Source: Ciona intestinalis (Eukaryota; Chordata; Ascidiacea; Phlebobranchia; Cionidae). Taken from it: DNA of 64,000 nt. A program made the position numbers and the translations under genes. This document shows, piece after piece, positions 23,131-41,743 of the stretch (its first letter is position 1; each line of letters opens with the position of its first letter). The notes under the pieces are model-generated. The model worked only from the letters and a program-made list of their open reading frames with translations. It was not told the origin of the DNA and did no database searches. The stretch lies in NCBI RefSeq assembly GCF_000224145.3, contig NC_020176.2, forward strand, positions 4,625,825 through 4,689,824, written 5' to 3'.

Positions 23131-23324
23131 AGGGAAACCCCCTTCTGTGTCATAGACAGGCACTATACTATATAACAGGGATAAATTAAATGCAATGTAT
23201 TTAAATGTGTATACCATACGGAGACATCTTTGTATATACGTAATCTTACAAGCTACTAAAGTAGTTCAACATGTGTGCCAAAGTGGATCTGCTTGATACG
23301 GCAATAATATAAAAGAATTCATGT

Positions 23325-23490
23325 AACTTTGTGGTAACTGTTTATTTGTATGGCTGATAATTTGGACAACCCATTAGTGACCACTGGATTGCAGCAATTA
23401 TAATTGTTTATCAAAAGACGCATATGCCTACAATGGTAGTAGCGACGAGCCTTGAACCCGTAACCTCTAGGAGTCAAGGTTACAGGTATT
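23325..23490 (-). mobile_element. SINE body and head
   Basis: Reverse orientation: 'gctgataatttggacaaccc', 'gtgaccactgg', 'gagccttgaacccgtaacct'. Confidence 0.7.
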
Positions 23491-23694
23491 CATTTATCTA
23501 TTTACCAATTCAATGCATTCATTTAGACAAGCACTTTTAACTACTGTTCCCGACTGAATGTTAGTTATTTCTAAAGCAAATACTCATTAAATCAACAACA
23601 CTGTCCCAATTTTCCAATTTATTTACGCCCTACAAGCATAGCACTGAATAACAATATGTCTTCATGCTTATCAACAGTGTTTAAAGACAAATAT

Positions 23695-23877
23695 AGTAGG
23701 GTGGGAGAAGATGGGGCACATTTTAACTCTATTTTTTCCATACCATTCAGTACTAAACAAAGAACATTCAAAGAATTATGAAACCAACTTCCATAGACCT
23801 TTGGTAATTGTTTAAAACACGATCAGGATATTTGAATATTATTTGTTAAAGGTGTCCCGTCTTCCCCTACCCTACTA
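23695..23877. mobile_element. TAGTAGGG-family MITE, copy 1
   Basis: Ends are inverted: left tagtagggtgggagaagatg, right cttcccctaccctacta. The internal sequence 'aacaaagaacattcaaag' and 'cacgatcaggatatttg' is shared with the other copies. Confidence 0.88.
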
Positions 23878-24223
23878 TAAAACACATAAGCAAAGGCACA
23901 AACTAATAAATAAAAAGGCAATGTATTATACACCACACAAATCAAAGTCTTGCTAAAGAAAGTTAAAATTAGAAATGGGAAAGACAAACAGCACAAAAAG
24001 CCAAAGAATGTTTAGATACATAGTATATATGAAAAAATCTTTTTTCAAGATTAGTTTTGGAATTTGTATTTAATAGACAAGAACTGATTCTATCAACTGT
24101 TTTGCTTTAAATTCGTGTAAGTTTAGTTTTAAAAAGAATGCAATAAATAATGTTACTTATAAAATAACAAAGTTTGTTCACTTTACGCCGAGGCGAGCTA
24201 CGCTGTAAGGTAAATGCTGCTTA

Positions 24224-24292
24224 GAAAAACAAACAAAGAAATATCTACGCTGAACAACGCTGGGTGTAGATACTTCTTTGTTTGTTCTTTAT
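24224..24292 (-). ncRNA. strong hairpin in the mutase 3'UTR
   Basis: 'aacaaacaaagaaatatcta' near 24228 pairs with 'tagatacttctttgtttgtt' near 24268. The stem is about 22 bp with one or two mismatches and the loop about 15 nt. It lies 40-110 nt beyond the mutase stop, so it should be in the transcript. It could be a 3'UTR structure or a tiny foldback insertion; nothing shows that it is processed. Confidence 0.45.
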
Positions 24293-24332
24293 AATACAAA
24301 ACCTCATTTCATTACAAAACAATAAACAACAA

Positions 24333-32661
<8,329 letters not shown>

Positions 32662-33108
32662 TTTTTGCCACTTAACCTAAAAATTCAGTAAATTTTTAAT
32701 AAAATTCCGCTTATTAACTTTAATTTGGCTATAATACATGCGCATTTCGTAACAACAAAAGCATGCACTGTTCAAAACATGCGAAACAATTCGAGGGTAG
32801 GCCTGGTCTTTCAGTCACCCTACGTTTGGCGCCTACAGATTTTTGAGTAAAAAACGAAAAATGACAAAAAAATGTCTATGGAATCGGTTATGCGTGACTG
32901 ATGCAATCCGCCGCATTGACTTTGTTAGATGCTATCTGCCCGCGTATCTATTGCTTGAAATTGGTAATAATTCTTAAGTAAAACATAGTATTGTAAATTT
33001 ATAATATTTATTTTAATGATAATTAAAAAATTTAAAGCAAGATCGTCCCACAAGTTAATGCGGCGGTTAGAATCTAAAAAGTCATTCCAGCGATTGCATC
33101 GGTCACGC

Positions 33109-33983
33109 NNNNNNNNNNNNNNNNNNNNNNNNNNNNNNNNNNNNNNNNNNNNNNNNNNNNNNNNNNNNNNNNNNNNNNNNNNNNNNNNNNNNNNNNNNNN
33201 NNNNNNNNNNNNNNNNNNNNNNNNNNNNNNNNNNNNNNNNNNNNNNNNNNNNNNNNNNNNNNNNNNNNNNNNNNNNNNNNNNNNNNNNNNNNNNNNNNNN
33301 NNNNNNNNNNNNNNNNNNNNNNNNNNNNNNNNNNNNNNNNNNNNNNNNNNNNNNNNNNNNNNNNNNNNNNNNNNNNNNNNNNNNNNNNNNNNNNNNNNNN
33401 NNNNNNNNNNNNNNNNNNNNNNNNNNNNNNNNNNNNNNNNNNNNNNNNNNNNNNNNNNNNNNNNNNNNNNNNNNNNNNNNNNNNNNNNNNNNNNNNNNNN
33501 NNNNNNNNNNNNNNNNNNNNNNNNNNNNNNNNNNNNNNNNNNNNNNNNNNNNNNNNNNNNNNNNNNNNNNNNNNNNNNNNNNNNNNNNNNNNNNNNNNNN
33601 NNNNNNNNNNNNNNNNNNNNNNNNNNNNNNNNNNNNNNNNNNNNNNNNNNNNNNNNNNNNNNNNNNNNNNNNNNNNNNNNNNNNNNNNNNNNNNNNNNNN
33701 NNNNNNNNNNNNNNNNNNNNNNNNNNNNNNNNNNNNNNNNNNNNNNNNNNNNNNNNNNNNNNNNNNNNNNNNNNNNNNNNNNNNNNNNNNNNNNNNNNNN
33801 NNNNNNNNNNNNNNNNNNNNNNNNNNNNNNNNNNNNNNNNNNNNNNNNNNNNNNNNNNNNNNNNNNNNNNNNNNNNNNNNNNNNNNNNNNNNNNNNNNNN
33901 NNNNNNNNNNNNNNNNNNNNNNNNNNNNNNNNNNNNNNNNNNNNNNNNNNNNNNNNNNNNNNNNNNNNNNNNNNNNNNNNNNN
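33109..33983. other. assembly gap, 875 N
   Basis: A run of N. The long open frames over it are artefacts. Confidence 0.99.
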
Positions 33984-34017
33984 TATCAGCCATACATAAA
34001 AAAATCCCCCAAAAAAT

Positions 34018-34143
34018 AATTACCCACAAAAGTAACATACATGGTAACTCGTAAGCTGGCACAAGGTGTTAAACCCGTGTTATAACGACTGTCGTTTTCC
34101 AGCCACGCGAGGATAAAGTAAGTTACATTCATTCATTCATTCA
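34018..34143 (+). mobile_element. SINE tail copy
   Basis: 'taacatacatggtaactcgt', 'gttataacgactgtcgtt' and a 'cattcattcattcag' end. Confidence 0.65.
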
Positions 34144-34469
34144 GTAAGATATTACCGGCATCAAACTTCTTAACTAAGATTCTGTATGATATTCAATGAG
34201 GCCTTTTTAACACGACCATACCGAATACAAATGACTCCAATGTCAAAGCACACCATTTATTTAAAGCAAGATATAAAATACAACTGCAAATGTTTAGAGT
34301 CATTATAATGTAGCAGATGTTTCATCAAGTCTACTCAGTCTTTTACAAGCACTAATGATGCCAACAGTTTTTGGTGTATGTTATACAAAATCTTAATTAT
34401 GAATATCAAGGTTACAATTATCGAGTATAGACTTATTATAGTATAGCAGATGTTTCACCAAGTCTGCAA

Positions 34470-34720
34470 AGCAAGCATGAGCACCTAGTTAATAGCAGCC
34501 TTATATATAACATTATATATTGTCATAAACTTCTTTATAGCCTTATATTGTGCATACAATAGAACAGCTTGTGTAAAGTTTGTGTTATACAATATGCAGA
34601 TTCAATGCAAAGCAAGCATGACCCGATTTAATAGCAGCCCTATATATGGACATTATATCATTCATATATATGTATATATATGAGCTTTCAGCATTATATT
34701 GTGCACACAACACATCTGAT
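34470..34720. repeat. duplicated 3' end of the C4-like gene
   Basis: 'caaagcaagcatga' to 'cattatattgtgcacacaa' (about 34615-34715, covering the last codons and stop) resembles 'caaagcaagcatga' to 'cttatattgtgcatacaa' (about 34465-34560) in the 3'UTR. Confidence 0.55.
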
Positions 34721-37700
34721 TTCTCTCCCTGCCACCACAGGTTCGCACAATAAAGATATGCACGAAGTTTCCATCATAAAAAGCGACGCCCCTTGCTGGT
34801 TGCCTTGTGTGCCAGGTACCACTTGCGGCGTGTCATCTACACATAGAGGACGAATACCGTGCTTGTCTGAGTTACTAGAAGACATCATATAACCTGTGTA
34901 TTCAAGAAACCAACCCTCTGGACATTCATTTCTTCCTGGTATCATTAACTGGGATAATGTTTGGTTAGACTTGTGGTTTAAAACGGGGTTTCAAGAAATA
35001 ACAGGAATTTTATTAAATAAAACATCATGACATCACACAAGGTATAATGACATCACAAACGAGATGATGACATCACACAAGGTATAATGACATCACTAAC
35101 GAGATCATGATATCACACAAGCTATAATTACATCACAAATGAGATGATGACATCACACAAGGTATAATGACATCACAAATGAGATGATGAGACATCACAC
35201 AAGGTATAATGACATCACAAACAAGATGATGATATCACGCAAGGTATAATGACATCACAAACGAGATGATGACGACACACAGGATATAATGACATCACAA
35301 ATGAGATGATGACATCACACACGAGATGATGACATTACACACGAGATGATGACATCACACATGAGATAATGACATCACAAAACACACCTGATTAAGCCTC
35401 CTGGTCGCCATACACAGAGCACAAGGTACGCTGTGGTATTGAACTGCTACATTCTCAGTAAGTGAATAATCCAACAGATTATTCACCCATGAAGAATCTC
35501 GGTATTCAAGCCCATACAAATGTGAATTGGCTGTTAGAATATAACAAGTATTTTAGTGATATGTACAGCGTAATGGTTTTGAATTTTGCACACAATCTGG
35601 GGTGACATTGTTAAAATGCAGTTACACTCATAGTTGTCAAACATAGGGAACCTCATTGATTAATGTGGTGAATGCAATATACTTTGGCTCTGCTTGTTTG
35701 TATAGACACCTAACAGCAAGGTAAAATCTGGTATGACATTGTTAAAACACAGTTACACTCATAGTTGTTATCTGGTGGAAGTTCACACAGTAGCACTCTG
35801 GATAGGGTAATGGACCAGGCCTAAATCCCAGGTTCCATGGCATGCCTCACTGTAGGACCTCACCCATGTAGAATAGAATGTGCATATACAATGTTGGGGT
35901 AATGGGCCAACTCTGGCCTACACACCAGGTCCCATGGCATGCTTTGCTGTAAGACTTCACCCATATAGAATAGAATGTGCATATACAATGTTGGGGTAAT
36001 GGGCCAACTCTGGCCTAAATCCCAGGCCCCATGGCATGCCTCACTGTAGGACCTCACCCATGTAGAATAGAATGTGCATATACAATGTTGGGGTAATGGG
36101 CCAACTCTGGCCTACACACCAGGTCCCATGGCATGCTTTGCTGTAAGACTTCACCCATATAGAATAGAATGTGCATATACAATGTTGGGGTAATGGGCCA
36201 ACTCTGGCCTAAATCCCAGGCCCCATGGCATGCCTCACTATAGGACCTTACCCATATAGAATAGAATGTGCATATACAATGTTGGGGTAATGGGCCAACT
36301 CTGGCCTACACACCAGGTCCCATGGCATGCTTTGCTGTAAGACCTCACCCATATAGAATAGAATGTGCATATACAATGTTGGGGTAATGGGCCAACTCTG
36401 GCCTAAATCCCAGGTCCCATGGCGTGCCTCACTATAGGACCTTACCCATATAGAATAGAATATGCATATACAATGTTGGGGTAATGGGCCAACTCTGGCC
36501 TACACACCAGGTTCCATGGCATGCTTTGCTGTAGGACCTCACCCATATAGAATAGAAATAAAATAGAACATATTTTAAAACTGGTGGAAGATCTTTTAGT
36601 TAAATAAATGTGAATGGTTACCTTGCTTTCCGGTAATGTAACCTCCTTTCACTCTTTCTTCTGTGTAACTAATATTGCCAGCAAGGCAAATAACGTCCGT
36701 GCTGCCCCCTGTATGTGTGTGGTGACCACCAGCTGCAGAACCTGTTATATATATATGGTGTAAATAATATATGGTGTGTATATTATATATAGTGTATATA
36801 ATGTACATATATTTGGTTTATCAAACTGGTTCTATGTTCGCAAAGAAATGTTGGTTGAAGCAATTGTTCCAACCCAGTGGTCACCTTTGGGTTGTCTAAA
36901 TTATTGTCAGCCAAACAGAAAAATACATTCACCCATAAAGTTGCATACATGACTGTAAGCAAATACGAGGTGTATGAAACAGAACACCCGTGTTATAATG
37001 ACTGTCGCCCTGCCATGCAAGGATAAATAAGTTACATTCATTCATCCAAAGTTTCAACAACAAAAAGTAAATATTCCAACTTACCATGGTAAACCAAGCT
37101 AGTTTCAACTTGTTTGGGGCAGTCCCGTCTTCCCCACCGTATGTACGTAACTCCAGCTACATAGAAACAACATTAACAACCTTATATAATTGGCGCAACT
37201 GCTTCTAGCCAAGAGGTAATGGGTTCAAGGCTCGTTGCTGCTACCATCGTGGGGGTATATATCCTTGGGCAAGACACTTAACGGCAATTGCTCCAACCCA
37301 GTGTTCTAATGGGCTGTTCAAATTACCAGTCAAAAAAATACTCATCCACAAAGTAACACACTTATAACTCTCATTGTTATATCGACTGTCGTTTTCCGGG
37401 CTCGCAAGAAAAAAGTAAGTTACATTCATTCGTTCGTATTTTAGAAAAAACATAGAAATCTTACCGTTAGGTTGGGGGGTTGTTACTACAACAGGTTCCT
37501 GTAGAAAAATAACTGGTTTATCTCAGTGGCACCAATTTTGAGGTCTTACTATTCTATATGGGTGAGGTTCTAGTTGAGAATCTGGGATTTAGACATGATG
37601 TGTGGCCCAACTGTGGTCTGAATCTCTGGGCGTTGAGGAACTGCGTCCCAATTTCTGAGGGCCCTGCCACCCTAGTTAAATACAACCTCGGCACTTTTAA

Positions 37701-39035
37701 AATAGAACTATTTATTATGAAATCAAATATTTAAGTTACATTCATTAATATTTATATAGGGTGTTTGGGCAACGGCCCAACTCTGGCCTACACCACAGGT
37801 CCTATGGCATGCCTCACTGTAAACTACCTCAGTGGAGTATGAAGGTAGCACCCTTTGTGTTGGGGTAATATACCTGAATCCCAGGACTCATGGCGTGCCT
37901 CACTGTAGTACCTCACCCATATAGAATACAATGTGCATATACAATGTTAGGGTAATGGGACAACTCTGGCCTAAAATTACCCCAACATTGTATATGCATA
38001 TTCTATTCTAAATGGGTGAGATCCTACAGTGAGCCACGCCATGCGATCTAGGCCCAGGTTCCAATAGAGACGTCAGAGACCTCACCCAAATAGAATATAA
38101 CACTCGTACAACTTACACTAACATTTGCATTTCTTTTCACAACGTGTTTAATTGGTTTCTTCACAAAGTTATTCCGTGAAACACTTCTTCTAACTCTGCT
38201 TTCCAACTCTGCCGATCTTTTGTGCAACGAAACTTTCATGTTTGTCAACTCATTCTGGAATCTAAGATGATATACAACAGTGAGTTAAAGTTGTATGAAT
38301 ACACCATGTTTGTCTGGTGTATAAGAAGACACCCATGTTATAACTCGACAGTGAGCATGAGGTGTATGAATACACCATGTGTGTCTGGTGTATAAGAAGA
38401 CACCCATGTTATAACTCGACAGTGAGCATGAGGTGTATGAATACACCATGTGTGTCTGGTGTATAAGAAGACACCCATGTTATAACTCAACAGTGAGCAT
38501 GAGTTGTATGGATACACCATGAGTCTCTGGTGTATAAGAAGACACCCATGTTATAACTTGACAGTGAGCATGAGGTGTATGAATACACCATGTGTGTCTG
38601 GTGTATAGGAAGACACCCACGTTATAACTTGACAGGGAGCATGAGGTGTATAAATACACCATGTGTGTCTGGTGTATAAGAAGACACCCATGTTATAACT
38701 TGACAGTGAGCATGAGGTGTATGAATACACCATGTGTATCTGGTGTATAGGAAGATACCCACGTTATAACTTGACAGGGAGCATGAGGTGTATAAATACA
38801 CCATGTGTGTCTGGTGTATAAGAAGACACCCGTGCTATAACTCGACAGTGAGCACGTGGTATACAACTTACTGCAACATTCGGTGTTGAGCATGAGCGGC
38901 GTAGAAAACACAGCTGAAAGCAACAACGAGGGCAAATCCAGCCGTGACGAGCAAAACAAGGGTTCGTGCTAATACAGGGGCCTTGGATTTCACCACACGA
39001 TGGCGTAAGGGATCATTGTATTCAGATACCTTCAT
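34694..39035 (-). CDS. type II membrane protein with short-chain collagen C4-like cysteine-rich domains
   Basis: Seven coding exons: 38872-39035, 38117-38261, 37465-37498, 37085-37156, 36622-36741, 35388-35530, 34694-34948. They join in phase to 310 residues. The start is 10 nt after a 3' splice site. A hydrophobic helix at about 22-44 (VLARTLVLLVTAGFALVV) follows a short basic N-terminus, so the bulk is extracellular or lumenal. Next come a short basic helix and a Pro/Thr linker (VVVTTPQPNG). Two cysteine-containing modules follow: YIRWGRRDCP, GSAAGGHHTHTGG and CALCMATRR, then LMIPGRNECPEGW, FLEYTGYMM, CVDDTPQVVPG and REIRCVVC. This is the order seen in sponge and other invertebrate 'short-chain collagen C4-like' proteins. 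I find no Gly-X-Y collagen stretch. Function unknown; an adhesive or matrix-facing role is a guess. Confidence 0.85.
35020..35385. repeat. 38-40-bp minisatellite with TGACATCAC core
   Basis: About nine imprecise units of 'gatgatgacatcacacaagg' and 'tataatgacatcacaaacga'. It fills the intron between the last two exons and ends within 5 bp of exon 35388-35530. Confidence 0.88.
35590..35770 (+). repeat. type A 131-bp repeat, about 1.4 copies
   Basis: 'tctggggtgacattgttaaa' and 'cacctaacagcaaggtaaaa', the same monomer as in the mutase introns. Confidence 0.85.
35795..36560 (+). repeat. 97-bp repeat in a 193-bp higher-order array
   Basis: About eight units begin 'gaatgtgcatatacaatgtt' every 96-97 bp. 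Two subtypes alternate strictly: 'ggcctaaatcccagg...cctcactgtagg' and 'ggcctacacaccagg...gctttgctgtaag'. The 'cctacacacc' type recurs at about 35918, 36110, 36303 and 36500. Confidence 0.9.
36855..37047 (+). mobile_element. SINE body and tail
   Basis: 'caattgttccaacccagtgg', 'gaggtgtatgaaacagaaca' and 'ggataaataagttacattca'. It lies in a C4-like gene intron. Confidence 0.75.
37188..37437 (+). mobile_element. SINE, nearly full length
   Basis: B-box region 'taatgggttcaaggctcgtt', body 'ccttgggcaagacacttaac' and tail ending 'aagttacattcattcgttcg'. It lies 28 bp before exon 37465-37498 on the map. Confidence 0.78.
37745..38095. repeat. 97-bp repeat units, mixed orientation
   Basis: Two to three plus-oriented units ('cccaggactcatggcgtgcc') followed by one inverted unit from about 37975 ('attaccccaacattgtatat'), giving a local palindrome around 37920-38040. 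Confidence 0.75.
38290..38865 (+). repeat. 71-bp minisatellite, about eight copies
   Basis: Units of 'cagtgagcatgaggtgtatg' and 'aagaagacacccatgttata' repeat every 71 bp inside intron 1 of the C4-like gene. Small open frames in it only reflect the repeat. Confidence 0.95.
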
Positions 39036-39045
39036 ATCGACGACT

Positions 39046-39344
39046 TCTGCAAAATATCTAAAGAACCAAGTTTCGCAGAAATCTAAATGGACAATTTATA
39101 AGAAAATATTATTATTATATATAGAATATACCCATATGGAATTAAATGTGCATATGCAATGTTGGGGCAATGAGCCAACTATGGTCTGAATCCCAGGTCT
39201 GAAATACATCACAAAATTAACATTATCTATCTATTACAACACTCGAAAAAATTCTGACTCGAGGTAGTAAAAAACATACAGTCAAACCCACAGGGAAATC
39301 ATTTATAAAAAAATCACTAAAAACAAAACAACTTACACACTTGA
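39046..39344 (-). promoter_or_regulatory. 5' acceptor and possible 5'UTR donor of the C4-like gene
   Basis: The coding exon starts after 'ttttgcag' at 39047-39054 (gene strand). A gtaagttg donor at about 39336-39344 could end a non-coding first exon. Alternatively the acceptor receives a spliced leader, leaving a 10-nt 5'UTR. Confidence 0.35.
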
Positions 39345-39937
39345 AAGGTCTTCCCGTTTATTCTGCAAAATCTACGTCTGCAGTAACATCAGAAAAAACC
39401 ACAAGTTTTATTAACTGCTGGATCAAAACTGCTTCGGGCATTTTGATAACTTTACTCAGGTTATTGGTAAACATTACTGCGATAAGTAATGCATATAATG
39501 AGAATGTAATGGTATTTTTATAACTTAATCTCATGTTTTGACCCTTTCCTCAAAATAATCTGGATAAAACATATTTTTAGTTTCATCTTTGTTCTAAATC
39601 TCAGTTCCTCCTGCATGCCTCACCCATATAGAATAGTTTAATCAACAGTAAGTATCATAGTTAGAATAGGACAAGCTTTATTATTTAATGCGAATACATG
39701 ATACAGTTCAAAATTTAAATAGAAAATATGGGATAGGTACTTCTGAAACTAAATTGCATTGATAGAATAAACACAGTAGAGAATACTTAGGGGTAATTAA
39801 ACATTTTCAAATCTATTATTTTTAAATATAGAATTTTAGGTTGGAAAGCCACAAATTGCAAAACCCTGTTTTTATGGAAACAAGTTTTTAACTGCCATAC
39901 AGAAGGAAAGTCTCATTATATAATATTAAATGTAATA

Positions 39938-40150
39938 TAGTAGGATGAGGGAAGATGGGACACCTTTTCATTCTTGTTTATCCACCCCTTTTCATTCTAT
40001 TTTCTCGTCCCATTTGGTAAACAAAGAACATTCAAGGAATTATAAAACTGTATTCTCATGAATCCCATATACCGTTGTTATTTGTTTAAAATACGATCAG
40101 GATATTTGGATATTTTGTGCTAAAGGTGTCCCGTCTTACCCCACAGTAAT
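39938..40150. mobile_element. TAGTAGGG-family MITE, copy 3
   Basis: Left 'tagtaggatgagggaagatg', internal 'aacaaagaacattcaagg', right 'ggtgtcccgtcttacccc'. A short partial duplication lies near the left end. Confidence 0.85.
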
Positions 40151-40395
40151 ATAAAAGATCCATTATGGGAGATAAATATATGGAATATTCTTTAAATAAT
40201 ATTATATATGTTAAACGAGTAGCATAATATATAATACAATGTTTTTTTTATAACAAATCTATGTCTAATTTTACACAAGAAGATAAGATTGGAAAAATAC
40301 CCATCGAGTACAACATAATGAAACTATATACATATTCATTACAAATGTAATTTTGTGTAATTATATATAAGTTACAGAAGCAATAGTAATAATAG

Positions 40396-40613
40396 TAATG
40401 TGGGGTAAGATGGATATCATAACCACATAATATCTCATACTTATAATCCTGTTTTTAACAAATTACAACGCTCTTTTAAAGTCGTGAGGATACGGTTATA
40501 GAATTCTGTAAATATTCTTTGTTTACTACTAAATGGGACGATAAATAAGAACAGAAACCATCTTGCCCCAACTTACTTTATGAAAACATGGACCATCTTA
40601 CCCCAACCTACCA
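40396..40613. mobile_element. TAGTAGGG-family MITE, copy 4 (divergent subtype)
   Basis: Left 'taatgtggggtaagatgg'. The right end occurs twice in tandem ('catcttgccccaactta' and 'catcttaccccaacctacca'). It matches copy 10 at 61731 better than the others. Confidence 0.78.
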
Positions 40614-41159
40614 TATAAAGCTTGGAACAAAATAAACACATCAGCATTGCAACAATACACACATGAATGATGCAACATGATAGCACTTTGGTACAGCAGG
40701 CAACAATTTAGTTTAATGTTTCGCCACATTTTGCGTTCCGGGGTGACATTTTGTCAGAAATCTTGATAAAATTCAGATCCTTCGTCCTAAAATTAGGTTT
40801 AAGTTTTTACCACCGAAAGCAGTATAGAGTTGCAAGGCATTTAGCTCGAGGGCAGACCATGATATTTTTGGGCGCCGTTTTTGTAACTAATGCGCGAACG
40901 ACAAGTCCAAACAATAAGTTCAAAACAACAAGGTTTTAATTTTTGTGGTTTGAACTTTGAAAGCAACATTAAATTTTTTAACATTAGATTGTAATAATTT
41001 CGAATAGATTACAGAATTTACTTTGTTTGCTAACTTTACACAACACTGGAATAAGAGAATTGAACAACAGCAATCACTTTGACAAGTCGTTTTAGTTTTA
41101 AAGTCACCAAAACAATAAGTTTTTTGTACGCGCCAGTTTTTTAAGATTAACTTTTTCAA

Positions 41160-41284
41160 NNNNNNNNNNNNNNNNNNNNNNNNNNNNNNNNNNNNNNNNN
41201 NNNNNNNNNNNNNNNNNNNNNNNNNNNNNNNNNNNNNNNNNNNNNNNNNNNNNNNNNNNNNNNNNNNNNNNNNNNNNNNNNNNN
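41160..41284. other. assembly gap, 125 N
   Basis: Lies just downstream (gene strand) of the last visible FUT8 exon. Confidence 0.99.
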
Positions 41285-41743
41285 ACAGCTACCTTAACCT
41301 TGAATTATAAGCCCAAATAACAAGCATGCAAAGGGGTAACAGCCACTTCAGGTTGATGGGCCAAACTGGTTTAATTCCTGGCTCTTTGACAAAGACCTCA
41401 TCCACATAGAATAGAAAAGGTGAGTCGCAAAAATATTTACCTCAATAATAAAATATTCATTCCAAAAAAAAACTTTTCATTTACAAAGACAAAAATTGTT
41501 CACGCAAAATAGGTCATTATAACTTGGTTGCAAACCTATCATTGTGATTGTGATAGATTATCGAGGATATTTTATAACACTGGCAAGACATTATCAGAAC
41601 TACGGTCTTGTTGCATGACAGAAAAAAGTTTGTTTTAATAAATTTTTCGCTAATTTTTTTTCCATTTAGGAAATTTGTTCTATAAAGTTTAAGACAATTT
41701 TCTTCATATAACTTGTTCACAATGCCCCACCATGCATACATAC

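Larger units (their letters stand above)
23131..24332. other. region between transporter 5' end and mutase 3' end
   Basis: Contains the alternative transporter start (23217), a SINE at 23325-23490, a MITE at 23695-23877 and the mutase 3'UTR with a hairpin at 24224-24292. I see no other gene. Confidence 0.65.
32662..34693. other. intergenic region between the C4-like gene and the mutase start
   Basis: Holds the mutase promoter side (32662-33108, no clear motif), an 875-N gap, a SINE copy and the 3'UTR of the C4-like gene. No open frame across known bases looks coding. Confidence 0.6.
39345..41743. other. region between FUT8 3' part and the C4-like gene
   Basis: Holds two MITEs, AT-rich sequence and a 125-N gap. 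The C-terminal FUT8 exons should lie here but none is readable. No other coding signal is convincing. Confidence 0.6.

Noticed and set aside
35020-35385. Regular direct repeats that look like a CRISPR array
   Set aside because: Spacers are themselves repeated, units vary in length and the context is a eukaryotic intron.
40751-41159. Open frames next to the 41160 gap considered as FUT8 C-terminal exons
   Set aside because: Neither strand shows the SH3 or GRTGLYPSYKV-type residues of FUT8.
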